Below are positions 43,198-53,770 of a stretch of 64,000 nucleotides of DNA, piece by piece. Below the pieces are notes generated by a model that made no database searches, had not been told where the DNA came from, and worked only from the letters and a program-made list of their open reading frames with translations. The first letter of the stretch is position 1. The number at the start of each line of letters is the position of its first letter. This DNA is from Rhodococcus opacus B4. GTDB lineage: Bacteria > Actinomycetota > Actinomycetes > Mycobacteriales > Mycobacteriaceae. A program made the translations under genes and the position numbers. The stretch is from NCBI RefSeq assembly GCF_000010805.1, contig NC_012522.1, positions 2,170,001-2,234,000 of the forward strand, read 5' to 3'.

Positions 43198-44376
43198 TCA
43201 GGCGGGAAGCGCGGAACGCAGGCCCAGCGCGACGGCGCCGAGCACCTGAGCGCGGGGGCCGAGTTCGGCGACGCGGATGTCCAGGGATCGGACCGCGCTG
43301 GGCACCGCGTAGCGGCCGACGACCTCACGCATCGGCCCGAGCAGCAGTTCGCCGGCCAGCGCGAGTTCGCCGCCGATGACGAGTCGTTCGGGATTGACGA
43401 GGTTGCACAGGCTCGCCGCGGCGACACCCACGTGCCGCCCGGTGTCGGCGAGCACCCGGATGCAGGCGGCATCGCCGCGCTCGGCCATCGCGACGATGTC
43501 GGCGATGCTCAGATCGGGTCCGCGGCTCGGGGCGAGCAGTCCGATCACGACGTGCGAGGCGACGAGGGTCTCGAGGCAGCCGCGGTTGCCACAGCGACAC
43601 ACCTGTCCGAACTCGTCGAGGGTCAGGTGGCCGATTTCGCCTGCGGTGCCGCCTCTTCCGCGGTACAGCCGGCCGTCGAGGACCAGACCGGCACCCACAC
43701 CGTCGGACAGTTTGACGTAGGCGAGGTCGGTGGTTCCGCGGCCCGCTCCCCACATGTGTTCGGCGAGCACACCGAGGTTCGCGTCGTTGTCGACGTACAC
43801 GGTGGTGCCGAGATACTCCGACGCGATGGCGGCCGCATCGACACCGACCCAGCCGGGCAGGATCGACGGGGCGCCGACCTCGCCGGTGTCGGTCTCGAGC
43901 GGCGCGGGCAGGCCCATACCGACCGCGAGGACGGACGTGCGGTCGCAGCCGAGCCGATCGAGGGCCGCGTCGAGCAGGGCGCCCGCCTGCACCACACCGT
44001 CCTCCGCGCGGTGACCCGCACCGAGTTCGACGCGTTCCTCGGCGAGCACCTGGTGCGCCATGTCGGCGACGGCCACGGTGAGATGGCGGTGCCCGAAGTC
44101 GATCCCGACCGCGAGGCCCATCCGGCGGGTCAGCCGCACCGCACGCCCCCGCTGGCCGGGATGGTCGCCGCCCGGCACGGCGACCATCCCGGCCGCGGTC
44201 AATTCCTTGACCATGTTGGAGACGGTGGCGGGAGCCAATCCGGTGCGACGCGCGATCTCCGCCTGGGTCAGCTCGCCCGACGTCTGGAGCGCGCGGACCA
44301 CACGGTGCTGGTTGGCGGATTTCAGCGAGGACTGAGAACCCGGCCTCCGGGAATCACCGTTGTCACTGTCGCGCAC
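43198..44376 (-). CDS. ROK-family transcriptional repressor
   Basis: 392 residues. N-terminal helix-turn-helix (LTQAEIARRTGLAPATVSNMV), then ROK kinase-like domain with GIDFGHRHLTVAV, DNDANLGVLAE and a zinc-type C-x-C-x-x-x-x-C motif CRCGNRGCLE. The second-domain ATP motif is partly kept, but HTH fusion marks it as NagC/XylR-type repressor. It follows eda by 28 bp on the same strand and may be the last gene of the zwf-edd-eda operon; it precedes the sugar porter. Effector probably a sugar. Confidence 0.9.
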   Translation of the reverse strand: MRDSDNGDSRRPGSQSSLKSANQHRVVRALQTSGELTQAEIARRTGLAPATVSNMVKELTAAGMVAVPGGDHPGQRGRAVRLTRRMGLAVGIDFGHRHLTVAVADMAHQVLAEERVELGAGHRAEDGVVQAGALLDAALDRLGCDRTSVLAVGMGLPAPLETDTGEVGAPSILPGWVGVDAAAIASEYLGTTVYVDNDANLGVLAEHMWGAGRGTTDLAYVKLSDGVGAGLVLDGRLYRGRGGTAGEIGHLTLDEFGQVCRCGNRGCLETLVASHVVIGLLAPSRGPDLSIADIVAMAERGDAACIRVLADTGRHVGVAAASLCNLVNPERLVIGGELALAGELLLGPMREVVGRYAVPSAVRSLDIRVAELGPRAQVLGAVALGLRSALPA

Positions 44377-44404
44377 GATTCACCGTACCGCGCCGCTTCA
44401 CGCG

Positions 44405-45031
44405 TTACCGGGCGAGTGCGGCCGCCTCGCGTGCGAGTCCGCTGATCCGGTCCCAGTCCTGCTGCTTCACGGCCTCGGCGGGCGTGAGCCAGGATCCGCC
44501 GACGCAGCCGACGTTGGGCAGCGACAGGTAGTCGCCGACGTTCGACGTGGAGATGCCGCCGGTGGGACAGAACCGCGCGGCCGGAACGGGTGAGTGAATC
44601 GAGCCGAGGAACTTCGCGCCGCCCGACGCCTCGGCGGGGAAGAACTTGAGTTCGCGGTAGCCGTGCTCGAGCAGGAAGAGCACCTCGGAGACGGTCGCCG
44701 CGCCCGGGAGGTGCGGCAGTCCGGTGTCCGTCATCGCCTTCAGCAGAGTTTCGGTGCTGCCCGGCGAGACCAGGAACTGCGCTCCCGCTTCGGCCGCCTG
44801 CGCGGCCTGCACCGGTTCCACGATCGTGCCCGCGCCGACGCAGATCTCCGGCACCTCGCTCGCGATCGCCTTGATGGCGTCGAGGGCGCACGGCGTCCGG
44901 AGGGTCAGTTCGATCATGGGGATGCCGCCGGCCACCAGCGCGCGGGCCACCGGCACCGCGTCGCCGAGGTCGTCCACGACGACGACGGGGATGACCGGGA
45001 CGCGGTCGAGGAGGGAGGGGCTGTTCGTCAC
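44405..45031 (-). CDS. eda: 2-dehydro-3-deoxy-phosphogluconate (KDPG) aldolase
   Basis: 208 residues, TIM barrel. IELTLRTP carries the catalytic Glu, the Schiff-base Lys is in LKFFPAEASGG, and FCPTGGIS is the phosphate-binding loop. Cleaves KDPG to pyruvate and glyceraldehyde 3-phosphate, the last step of the Entner-Doudoroff path. GTG start with AAAGGAG eight bases upstream, 11 bp after edd. Complete. Confidence 0.94.
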   Translation of the reverse strand: MTNSPSLLDRVPVIPVVVVDDLGDAVPVARALVAGGIPMIELTLRTPCALDAIKAIASEVPEICVGAGTIVEPVQAAQAAEAGAQFLVSPGSTETLLKAMTDTGLPHLPGAATVSEVLFLLEHGYRELKFFPAEASGGAKFLGSIHSPVPAARFCPTGGISTSNVGDYLSLPNVGCVGGSWLTPAEAVKQQDWDRISGLAREAAALAR

Positions 45032-45042
45032 TGATTACTCCT

Positions 45043-46896
45043 TTAGACGGGTTGGGGGTGGAAAACGCTGGCGCCCTGGGTCGCCGGTCCGACGGCGGCA
45101 CGCAGACCGGCGAAGAGTTCGCGGCCCGTGCCGACCCACTCGTCGGCGCCGAGCGCCCGACCGGTTGCCGGTCGGGCAGCGAACTCGGCGTCGTCGACGT
45201 GGACGTTCACCGTTCCGGCGACGGCGTCGACGGTCACCACGTCGCCGTCGACCACCCGTGCCAGGGGTCCGCCTGCCGCGGCTTCCGGGGTGAGGTGGAT
45301 CGCGGCGGGCACCTTGCCGGACGCACCCGACATACGACCGTCCGTCACGAGTGCGACCTTGCGGCCCTTGTCCTGCAGGGACCCGAGAACCGGTGTGAGC
45401 TTGTGCAGTTCGGGCATGCCGTTGGCGCGGGGGCCCTGGTAGCGCAGCACCGCCACGAAGTCGCGGTCGAGTTCGCCCGCCTCGAATGCGGCGAGGAAGT
45501 CGAGCTGGTCGTCGAACACGCGCGCCGGGCCGGTGACGACCTGGTGCTCCGACTTGACCGCGGACACCTTGATGACGCATTCACCGAGGTTGCCCTTCAG
45601 CATCTTCAGGCCGCCGTTCACCGCGAACGGCTCCTCGGGACCGCGAAGGACGCTGGTGTCGTGGCTGATCGGCGTTCCGGGCTGCCATTCGACGCCCTCG
45701 CCGGACAGCTTCGGCTCCTCGGTGTACCGGCGGAGTCCGGCGCCGACGACCGTTTTCACGTCCTCGTGCAGCAGTCCCGCGTCCAGCATCGACGACACGA
45801 CGTAGCCGAGGCCGCCGGCCGCGTGGAAGTGGTTCACGTCCGCCGAGCCGTTGGGGTAGATCCGGGCGAGCAGCGGGATGACGGCCGACAGCTCCGCCAG
45901 GTCGTCCCAGGTGAGGATGATGCCCGCGGCGCGGGCGATGGCCACGAGGTGCATCGTGTGGTTGGTCGAACCGCCGGTCGCGAGCAGCGCGACGCAGCCG
46001 TTGACCACGGCCTTCTCGTCCACGACCTCGCCGACCGGTGTGTAGTCGTCACCGAGCGAGGTGAGTCCGGCGACGCGCTTTCCCGCCTCCCACGTGAGGG
46101 CCTCACGCAGCGGGGTGCCCGGGTTCACGAAGCTCGATCCGGGCAGGTGCAGGCCCATGACCTCCATGAGCAGCTGGTTCGAGTTGGCCGTGCCGAAGAA
46201 CGTGCAGGTGCCGACGCCGTGGTACGACGCAGCCTCGGCGTCGAGCAGTTCCTCGCGGGTGGCCTTGCCCTCCGCGTACAGCTGGCGGACGCGCGACTTC
46301 TCGTTGTTGGGCAGACCGGACGTCATCGGCCCGGCGGGCACGAAGATCGTCGGCAGGTGGCCGAATCCGAGTGCGCCGATCAGCATTCCGGGAACGATCT
46401 TGTCGCACACGCCGAGCATGAGGGCGCCGTCGAACATGTCGTGGGACAGGCCGATCGCCGTCGCCATCGCGATCACGTCGCGGCTGAACAGCGACAGCTG
46501 CATGCCGTCGCGGCCCTGGGTGATGCCGTCGCACATCGCGGGGACGCCGCCCGCGAACTGGGCGATGCCGCCGGCCTCCATGACCGCGGCCTTCAGCTGC
46601 CGCGGGAAGTGCTCGAACGGCTGGTGCGCCGACAGCATGTCGTTGTATGACGAGACGATCGCGATGTTGGGCTTGACGAACGCGCGCAGCGCCTTCTTGT
46701 CGGCCGGGCCGGACGCGGCGAACCCGTGCGCCAGGTTCGCGCAGGCCAGCTTGCCGCGCGCGGGACCGCGGTCGGCGGCCTGCCGCATCCGGTCGAGGTA
46801 GACCGTGCGCTCGGGTTTGCTGCGCTCGATGATGCGTTCGGTGACGGCAGCGAGGACGGGGTGTATGTCGGCGGTGGGTGTGGGCGCGTCGGTCAT
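45043..46896 (-). CDS. edd: 6-phosphogluconate dehydratase
   Basis: 617 residues, IlvD/Edd family. Iron-sulfur Cys ligands in the CDGITQG and [11 protein letters not shown] regions and [13 protein letters not shown] are visible, with PHI-type [19 protein letters not shown] near the C-terminus. Dehydrates 6-phosphogluconate to KDPG. Start ATG overlaps the zwf stop (ATGA). An open frame continues upstream through zwf but in another reading frame; it is not coding there. Confidence 0.94.
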   Translation of the reverse strand: MTDAPTPTADIHPVLAAVTERIIERSKPERTVYLDRMRQAADRGPARGKLACANLAHGFAASGPADKKALRAFVKPNIAIVSSYNDMLSAHQPFEHFPRQLKAAVMEAGGIAQFAGGVPAMCDGITQGRDGMQLSLFSRDVIAMATAIGLSHDMFDGALMLGVCDKIVPGMLIGALGFGHLPTIFVPAGPMTSGLPNNEKSRVRQLYAEGKATREELLDAEAASYHGVGTCTFFGTANSNQLLMEVMGLHLPGSSFVNPGTPLREALTWEAGKRVAGLTSLGDDYTPVGEVVDEKAVVNGCVALLATGGSTNHTMHLVAIARAAGIILTWDDLAELSAVIPLLARIYPNGSADVNHFHAAGGLGYVVSSMLDAGLLHEDVKTVVGAGLRRYTEEPKLSGEGVEWQPGTPISHDTSVLRGPEEPFAVNGGLKMLKGNLGECVIKVSAVKSEHQVVTGPARVFDDQLDFLAAFEAGELDRDFVAVLRYQGPRANGMPELHKLTPVLGSLQDKGRKVALVTDGRMSGASGKVPAAIHLTPEAAAGGPLARVVDGDVVTVDAVAGTVNVHVDDAEFAARPATGRALGADEWVGTGRELFAGLRAAVGPATQGASVFHPQPV

Positions 46897-48371
46897 GCGG
46901 TAACTCCTTCGTGCCAGGCGCGGCCGTCGCGCTCGATCAGGATGGTCGCGTCGGTGGGTCCGTTGGTGCCTGCCGGGTACCGGCGGGGTCCGCGCTCGGA
47001 CTTCTCCCAGCCGACGAGGATCTGCTCGACCCACTCCCAGGCGGCCTCCACCTCGTCGCGGCGCATGAACAGGGTCGGGTTGCCCCGGACCACGTCCATC
47101 AGCAGCCGCTCGTAGGCGTCGGGCGACGGACGCTTGAACGTCTCGATGTAGTTGAGGTCCAACGAGACCGGCTTGAGCCGGATGCCGCCGGGGCCGGGTT
47201 CCTTCGCCGTCATGTGCAACCGCATGCCCTCGTGGGGCTGCAGCTGGATGACCAGGCGGTTGGGCTCGCTGTGGCCCTCGCTGCCGGGGAACATGGGGTG
47301 CGGGACGGGCTTGAACTGCACCACGATCTCCGAGCAGCGGCGGTCCATGCGCTTGCCGGTGCGCAGGTAGAACGGCACGCCGGCCCACCGCCAGTTCTGG
47401 ATCTCGGCCTTGACGGCGATGAACGTCTCGGTGGTGCTGTCCGGGTTCTCGACGTCGTCCTGGTATCCGGGCACCGCCTTGCCGTCCGCCAGCCCGGGGC
47501 CGTACTGGCCTGCGACCGTGCAGCGTTCGACGTCCTGCGGGCTCATCGGCTTGAGCGCCTGGAGCACCTTCAGCTTCTCGTCGCGCACGGTTTCGCGGTC
47601 GACGTAGGTGGGCGGCTCCATCGCGACGAGGCAGAGCAGCTGCAGGAGGTGGTTCTGCAGCATGTCGCGCAGCGCGCCCGCCGACTCGTAGTAGCCGCCG
47701 CGGCTGCCCACTCCGAGCGACTCGGCGACGTTGATCTGCACGTGGTCGATCGACGAGGAGTTCCACAGCGGCTCGAGGAACGTGTTGGCGAATCGAGTGA
47801 CCAGCAGGTTCTGGACACTCTCCTTGCCGAGGTAGTGGTCGATGCGGAAGATCTGGGATTCCTCGAACACAGCGCCGACCGCGTCGTTGACGGCGCGGGC
47901 CGAGGCGAGGTCGTGGCCGATGGGCTTCTCCAGCACCACGCGGGACTGCGCGTCGGCGAGACCGTTCAGGGCGAGGTTCTCGCAGATCGGCCCGAACAGG
48001 CCGGGGGCGCACGCCAGGTAGAAGACCCGGATGGCGCCCTCCCGGTCGGCGAGACAGTCTTGCAGGCCCGCCCAGTTCGCCGGGTCGGCGACGTCGACGG
48101 TGACGTATTCGAGGCGATTGAGAAATCGCTCACAGGTGTCCGAATCCAGCTGATCGCCGGAGACGAACCGCGCGAGTTCTCCGCGCACCTTGTCGCGGTA
48201 GCCGTCGGTGTCGAGACCGGCTCGCGAGGCACCGATCACGCGGGTTTCGGCGGGCAGCTGACCGTCCCTGTCGCGCAGGTAGAGCGCGGGAAGCAGCTTA
48301 CGAACCGCCAGGTCGCCGGTGCCGCCGAACACGACGAAATCGCACGGTTCCACGGTGGTCGCTGGTGACAT
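46893..48371 (-). CDS. zwf: Glucose-6-phosphate dehydrogenase
   Basis: 492 residues. Cofactor motif [17 protein letters not shown] near 15-31, active-site RIDHYLGKE near 170, and substrate region [11 protein letters not shown]. Converts glucose 6-phosphate to 6-phosphogluconolactone. First gene of zwf-edd-eda, its stop overlapping edd by ATGA. No pgl (lactonase) gene lies in the operon. Divergent from a ROK regulator; palindromes in the gap suggest sugar-dependent control. Confidence 0.94.
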   Translation of the reverse strand: MSPATTVEPCDFVVFGGTGDLAVRKLLPALYLRDRDGQLPAETRVIGASRAGLDTDGYRDKVRGELARFVSGDQLDSDTCERFLNRLEYVTVDVADPANWAGLQDCLADREGAIRVFYLACAPGLFGPICENLALNGLADAQSRVVLEKPIGHDLASARAVNDAVGAVFEESQIFRIDHYLGKESVQNLLVTRFANTFLEPLWNSSSIDHVQINVAESLGVGSRGGYYESAGALRDMLQNHLLQLLCLVAMEPPTYVDRETVRDEKLKVLQALKPMSPQDVERCTVAGQYGPGLADGKAVPGYQDDVENPDSTTETFIAVKAEIQNWRWAGVPFYLRTGKRMDRRCSEIVVQFKPVPHPMFPGSEGHSEPNRLVIQLQPHEGMRLHMTAKEPGPGGIRLKPVSLDLNYIETFKRPSPDAYERLLMDVVRGNPTLFMRRDEVEAAWEWVEQILVGWEKSERGPRRYPAGTNGPTDATILIERDGRAWHEGVTA

Positions 48372-48441
48372 GTCATCTCCCTCTGAAAGCCGGATGTGTG
48401 GGCCATCACAGACGAGAGTAGGCGACCTTTCGCTTTCGATC

Positions 48442-48459
48442 AATACAGACTTAAGTATT
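48442..48459. promoter_or_regulatory. Candidate operator between zwf and ROK regulator
   Basis: Inverted repeat AATAC, eight bases, GTATT, with an inner perfect palindrome ACTTAAGT (48449-48456). It lies mid-way in the 142-bp divergent region, the AT-richest part there. Candidate site for the divergent ROK protein. Confidence 0.5.
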
Positions 48460-48513
48460 TCGACGAACAAAGATCTGAACCTTACGTTGTCAGACGCGTG
48501 TCCGGTTGGTTGA

Positions 48514-49710
48514 ATGGCCTGCATGCGGACGCCTCGCTCGACGACCTCCCCGGCGACGGGCGGCGACGTCTTCGCCCTCATTCGCGCAGGACAAGCCACC
48601 ACGCGCACCGAGATCGGCAACCTCACCGGACTGTCCCGCACGGCCGTCGCGGCGCGGGTGTCGTCACTGCAGGCGTCGGGGCTCGTCGTCGAACGCGAAG
48701 AAGGCGTCTCGACCGGCGGGCGCCCGCCGGTGAAACTCTCGTTTCACGTGCGGGCCGGTGTGGTGCTGTCGGCCGCCATCGGCCGGAGCCGCACCCAGCT
48801 GGCCATCTGCGACCTCGCGGGCGACGTCATCGTCGCCGAGGACGTGGAGCAGGAGATCGGCACGAGCCCGGCCGAGCTGATGCCCGTCATCGCCAGGCGC
48901 CTCCTCGCGCTGCGCGAGGGGCTGGGCGAGACCGCGGGCCGGACGGTCGGGATCGGGATCAGCCTCCCCGGCACCGTCGACACCGAACGCGGGTGCAGCC
49001 TGAACTCCCCCATGATGTCGGGCTGGGACGGCGTCCCGCTGCAGCCGTTCCTCGCCGACGTCACCGACGCGCCCGTGTTCGTCGACAACGACGCCAACGT
49101 GATGGTGCTGGCGGAGCGGCGCGGGGAACGCCGCGACTTCGCGGACATGCTGCTCATCAAGGCGTCGACCGGGCTCGGCGCCGGCCTCGTGTCCGGCGGC
49201 GTGCTGCAACGCGGCGCCCTGGGCGCTGCGGGCGAGATCGGGCACACGAAAACCGCAGCGGCACAAGGGGTCGTGTGCCGCTGCGGTGATGTGGGATGCA
49301 TCGAGGCCGTCGCCGGCGGGTGGGCACTGGTCCGCAACCTGCAGGAGCAGGGACGCGAGGTCACCCACATCCGCGACGTGATCACCCTCGCCCTCGCCGG
49401 GGACGCCGAGGCCCGGCGGATGATCCGCGAGAGCGGGCGGCAGATCGGCGAGGTCCTGTCGGGAGCGATCAACCTCCTCAACCCGGAGGTCGTGATCGTC
49501 GGCGGCGACATGGCGCAGGCGTACGACACGTTCGTCGCCGGGTTACGCGAAACCCTCTACGGCAATGCGATCGCCGTGGCCACCCAACAGCTTCAGATCC
49601 TCCCCTGGACGCACGGGGAACTGTCGGGCGTCGTCGGCAGCGCCACCATGGCGCTCGACCACGTGCTCAGCGTGCGGGCCGTCGACCGGTTGCTGGCGCA
49701 ACAGAAGTAG
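48514..49710 (+). CDS. ROK-family transcriptional regulator
   Basis: 398 residues. N-terminal helix-turn-helix (TTRTEIGNLTGLSRTAVAARVSSL), a GISLPGTVD segment, DNDANVMVLAERRGE and zinc-type CRCGDVGCIEAVAGG in the ROK domain. Divergent from zwf-edd-eda with a palindrome between. Probably represses the operon until a sugar or sugar phosphate binds. A second ROK gene lies after eda, so the operon is bracketed by two related regulators. Exact start (48514 or 48523) uncertain. Confidence 0.88.
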   Translation: MACMRTPRSTTSPATGGDVFALIRAGQATTRTEIGNLTGLSRTAVAARVSSLQASGLVVEREEGVSTGGRPPVKLSFHVRAGVVLSAAIGRSRTQLAICDLAGDVIVAEDVEQEIGTSPAELMPVIARRLLALREGLGETAGRTVGIGISLPGTVDTERGCSLNSPMMSGWDGVPLQPFLADVTDAPVFVDNDANVMVLAERRGERRDFADMLLIKASTGLGAGLVSGGVLQRGALGAAGEIGHTKTAAAQGVVCRCGDVGCIEAVAGGWALVRNLQEQGREVTHIRDVITLALAGDAEARRMIRESGRQIGEVLSGAINLLNPEVVIVGGDMAQAYDTFVAGLRETLYGNAIAVATQQLQILPWTHGELSGVVGSATMALDHVLSVRAVDRLLAQQK

Positions 49711-49729
49711 GCGGCTCCGCCGCCTACTT
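49705..49729. terminator. Bidirectional terminator hairpin between ROK gene and catC
   Basis: Perfect 10-bp stem (49705-49714 with 49720-49729) around loop CTCCG, carrying both stop codons in its arms. A T-poor terminator shared by convergent genes. Confidence 0.65.
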
Positions 49730-50005
49730 GACGTCGGAACCGTGCTTCGTGAGCGGCATGATCTCGATCTTCATGTACGGGAACAGCGGAAGGTTCCACA
49801 GGATCTCGTGCAGTTCGTCGGCCGACTCGACGTCGAAGATGCTGATGTTGCTGTACTGCCCGACGATCCGCCAGATCTGGGGCCACTTGCCGGAGCGCTG
49901 AAGCTCCTGCGAGTAGGCCTTCTCCTTGGCGATGGTCTCGTCCCGGACCTTCGGGTCGAGGTCGCGGGGAATGGCGACGTCCATGCGCACGTGAAAGAGT
50001 GCCAT
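49724..50005 (-). CDS. catC: Muconolactone delta-isomerase
   Basis: 93 residues, the normal size. Opens MALFHVRMDVAIPRDLD and has KAYSQELQRSGKWPQIWRIVG then SADELHEILWNLPLFPYM, matching the family throughout. Shifts the double bond of muconolactone to give the enol-lactone of 3-oxoadipate. Third gene of catABC, 16 bp after catB. The next enzyme (enol-lactone hydrolase, catD/pcaD) is not in the window. Confidence 0.95.
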   Translation of the reverse strand: MALFHVRMDVAIPRDLDPKVRDETIAKEKAYSQELQRSGKWPQIWRIVGQYSNISIFDVESADELHEILWNLPLFPYMKIEIMPLTKHGSDVK

Positions 50006-50021
50006 CGGGTGGTGTCCTCCT

Positions 50022-51143
50022 CTAGTTCCTGGTCCAGGTCTTGACTGCGTCCATGTTGAGCTCGACTCCGAGTCCGGGTCCTTCGGGCAGGGAGACCTGG
50101 CCGTCGGCGTAGCGGATCGGTTCCTGCAGCAGTTCCTCGCTGAACAGCAGGGGCCCGAACAGTTCGGTGCCGAAGTTGATGCCGGGCTCGGCGCAGGCGA
50201 ACTGGATGGACGCCGCGGTGCCGATCGGACCTTCGATGGATGTGGCGCCGTGGCAGGCGATTCCGGCAGCCTTCGCGATGGCGACCACTTCGCGGCTCTT
50301 GGCGAGGCCACCGCATTTGGTGGTCTTGAGCGCGATGACGTCGGCGGCGCCGCGCCGGGCGACCTCGAGGGCGTCGTGCGGAGTCTGGACGCTCTCGTCG
50401 GCCATCACCGGGACGGGGACGAGGCGGTTCAGCTCGGCGAGGACCTCGAGTTGCTCACCGGGTGTGGGCTGCTCGATCAGCTCGACGCCACCGTCGACGA
50501 GGCGGGGTACGTACTTCAGCGCGGTGAGCCGGTCCCATCGGGCGTTGACGTCGATCCGGACGCCGGCCTTGCCCTCGAGCGCCTGGGCGATCCGGACCAC
50601 TCGCGCAGTGTCGACGGCGGGGTCGAGCGCGCCCATCTTCAGCTTGAAACTGAAGTGCCGCTTCGACTCGACGAGACCCAGGGCCTCCTCGATGATCTCC
50701 TCGGCGGGTGCGGCGCCGAGCGCCCAGGTGACGTCGACGCCTTTTCGGAAGGCCCCGCCGAGCAGCGTGTGCACGGGCACACCCAGGCTGCGCGCCCAGG
50801 CGTCGTGCAGCGCGACGTCGACGGCGGCCTTCGCGAAACGTGCACCCGCGACCACCCTTTCGATGTCCGACATGATGCCGGTGATCTCGTCGACACGCCG
50901 GCCCAGCAGGACCGGGACGATGTATTTCTCGATGATCGCCTGCATCGTCTCCACCGATTCGCCACCCCACCAGGGGCCGCCGGGGACGACGCCCTCGCCG
51001 TGGCCGGTCACGCCGCCCGCGGTCTCGACCGCGACCAGTAGGAGCGGCTGCGCGGTCATCGACGTGGTGGCGAACTTGTGGGGACGCACCAGCGGCACAT
51101 CGAGGATCGTCGTTTCGACGGAGACGATCGACAGGTCGGTCAT
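50022..51143 (-). CDS. catB: Muconate cycloisomerase
   Basis: 373 residues, enolase superfamily. Catalytic Lys pair in KLKMG and a second in IALKTTKCGG, metal ligands in RIDVNARW, LIEQP and MADES. Cyclises cis,cis-muconate to muconolactone. 29 bp after catA. Follows the chromosomal actinobacterial CatB type rather than the chloromuconate type by its context, though specificity cannot be read from sequence alone. Confidence 0.94.
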   Translation of the reverse strand: MTDLSIVSVETTILDVPLVRPHKFATTSMTAQPLLLVAVETAGGVTGHGEGVVPGGPWWGGESVETMQAIIEKYIVPVLLGRRVDEITGIMSDIERVVAGARFAKAAVDVALHDAWARSLGVPVHTLLGGAFRKGVDVTWALGAAPAEEIIEEALGLVESKRHFSFKLKMGALDPAVDTARVVRIAQALEGKAGVRIDVNARWDRLTALKYVPRLVDGGVELIEQPTPGEQLEVLAELNRLVPVPVMADESVQTPHDALEVARRGAADVIALKTTKCGGLAKSREVVAIAKAAGIACHGATSIEGPIGTAASIQFACAEPGINFGTELFGPLLFSEELLQEPIRYADGQVSLPEGPGLGVELNMDAVKTWTRN

Positions 51144-51172
51144 CGGATCACTTTCTGTACGGGTGGAACGGC

Positions 51173-52174
<1,002 letters not shown>

Positions 52175-52221
52175 TCAACCCCGAGTCCGGATATGCACGA
52201 GAATCCCTGGTGGAGGCCGCC

Positions 52222-52992
52222 ATGACCGAGAACGACCGCGACTACATCCAGAGCATCGAGCGCGGCTTCGCGGTGCTCCTCGCCTTCGATGCCCAGCGCC
52301 CGAACCCGACGCTCGCCGAACTCGCCACGGAGGCGGGGCTGTCGCGCCCCGCGGTCCGCCGGATCCTGCTGACCCTGCAGAAGCTGGGATACGTCGCCGG
52401 CTCCGGAGGCCGGTGGTCGCTCACCCCGCGCGTGCTCAGCATCGGCCAGCACTACTCGGAGTCGCACGCGCTGATCGAGGCCGCGATGCCGCGACTGCTC
52501 GAGGTGGCCGAGAAGACGCAGGAGTCCGCGTCCCTCGGCGTGCTCGACGGCGCCGACGTGGTGTACGCGGCCCGCGTGCCCGTTCGACGGATCATGAGCA
52601 TCAACGTCTCGGTCGGCACCCGCGTCCCCGCATACGCCACCTCGATGGGCCGCGCCCTCCTCGCCTGGGCTCCCGCCGACGTCGTCGAGCGGGTGGTCGC
52701 CGAGTCGACGTTCCAGAAACTGGGGCCGGAGACCATCGGCTCCGCAGCCGAACTCGACCGCGAACTCGCGAAGGTCCGGGAGCAGGGCTTCGCACTGACG
52801 GCCGAGGAACTGGAAAAGGGGCTGATCTCGCTCGCCGCACCGGTCCGCGACGCCGGCGGCGCGGTGGTCGGCGTGGTCGCGTGTTCCACCTCGTCGGCAC
52901 GCAACACTCCGGCGCAGTTCCGGGAACAGGCCGTTCCGTGCGTCCTCGCCGCCGCGGCCGCCCTGAGTGCGGATATGGGCTACGCCGGCTGA
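52222..52992 (+). CDS. catR: IclR-family regulator CatR
   Basis: 256 residues. N-terminal winged helix (SIERGFAVLLAF, TLAELATEAGLSRPAVRRILLTLQKLGYV) and IclR effector domain with VGTRVPAYATSMGRALLAW and AAPVRDAGG. The PcaR/CatR subgroup typically controls catechol or protocatechuate genes in rhodococci. ATG 52222 has GGTGGAGG five bases upstream. Divergent from catABC; palindromes between are its likely sites. Confidence 0.88.
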   Translation: MTENDRDYIQSIERGFAVLLAFDAQRPNPTLAELATEAGLSRPAVRRILLTLQKLGYVAGSGGRWSLTPRVLSIGQHYSESHALIEAAMPRLLEVAEKTQESASLGVLDGADVVYAARVPVRRIMSINVSVGTRVPAYATSMGRALLAWAPADVVERVVAESTFQKLGPETIGSAAELDRELAKVREQGFALTAEELEKGLISLAAPVRDAGGAVVGVVACSTSSARNTPAQFREQAVPCVLAAAAALSADMGYAG

Positions 52993-53540
52993 GGGCCGCA
53001 CGCCGATCGGATCGGATCGAGCACGAAGTCGCAGGACACCGCACCGCCGGCATCGACGTCGACGAACGTCTCGACGGCGGACTCACCCACTTCCCGCGAT
53101 GCGTCCGGCGTCGGCACCAAGCGCGTCTCGCGCGGCAGGTGGCCGCGGGCGTGCACGACCACGTTGAGATGGCCCACGGCGGCATCGCCTCGGGCACTGG
53201 AGAATTCGCACGGTGCGGGCTGCACCGTCGCGATGTCGAAGCGACCACCCGCGCACGTGACGACGATGCCGCGCAGGTTGTTGCGCAGGATCTCCACGGA
53301 GTACCCGGAATAGCATCCGTCGGCGTCCGCGTGCCAGATCTCGATCTCCGCACCCGACAGCGGTTCGCCGGTGCGGGACCGGACAACACCCGTCACCCGC
53401 AGCGGCGACCCGGGTTCGCCGGGAAGTGCCGCCAGGTTCGCGGTCCACGGCAGCACCCGCTGCGCGGGGAGGTAGAACTCCCGGTCCACGTAGTCGAGGG
53501 AAGCCCGTGGTGCGGCCGTCGTCGAGATTGAGGTCATCAC
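52980..53540 (-). CDS. Degenerate intradiol dioxygenase-fold protein
   Basis: 186 residues. Clearly homologous to the catalytic half of CatA (EIWHADADGCYSGY, NNLRGIVV, FVLDPIRS) but missing the N-terminal helical dimerisation domain, so about 90 residues shorter. Of the four iron ligands, Tyr77 and His124 are kept, but the second Tyr is Cys111 (QPAPCEF) and the second His is Asn126 (GHLNVVV). Normal Fe(III)-catechol chemistry is therefore unlikely. The reading frame is intact and the promoter region has CatR-like and GlxR-like sites, so it is probably expressed. Could be non-enzymatic, a different metal enzyme, or a decaying paralogue. Confidence 0.85.
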   Translation of the reverse strand: MMTSISTTAAPRASLDYVDREFYLPAQRVLPWTANLAALPGEPGSPLRVTGVVRSRTGEPLSGAEIEIWHADADGCYSGYSVEILRNNLRGIVVTCAGGRFDIATVQPAPCEFSSARGDAAVGHLNVVVHARGHLPRETRLVPTPDASREVGESAVETFVDVDAGGAVSCDFVLDPIRSACGPQPA

Positions 53541-53559
53541 CTGATCCGATCACTCATGC

Positions 53560-53591
53560 ACGCTGTGCGTACACACAGAACGCTCTGCGGT
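53560..53591. promoter_or_regulatory. CatR-like operator repeats upstream of dioxygenase paralogue
   Basis: ACGCTGTGCGTACAC (53560-53574), identical to the catA copy, and a degenerate ACGCTCTGCGG at 53580-53590, 20 bp apart. They lie 20 bp upstream of the paralogue start (53540). Confidence 0.65.
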
Positions 53592-53601
53592 CCCGATCGA
53601 G

Positions 53602-53617
53602 TGTGCGCGCTGTCACA
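53602..53617. promoter_or_regulatory. Crp/GlxR-like site
   Basis: TGTGC-N6-TCACA, differing from the catA copy by one base in the spacer (T for A). Lies between the dioxygenase paralogue and the thioesterase gene. Confidence 0.5.
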
Positions 53618-53770
53618 CACGTTCGTCAACTGCGGTCCGTTCACATCGCGAACGCGTCGGTACGAGGCAACTGTGGGATAATTTCCCCGCCACCGGCGGA
53701 CAACGACGTTTCGCCGTACCCCGGTGCGCGCCCTCGCGCCGGCCACGTCGAACACCCGAGGAACACATCG

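Noticed and set aside
45043-48012. Apparent 989-residue protein reading through edd into zwf
   Set aside because: Only the edd part is coding; the upstream 372 residues are an out-of-frame reading of zwf, and edd has its own ATG overlapping the zwf stop.
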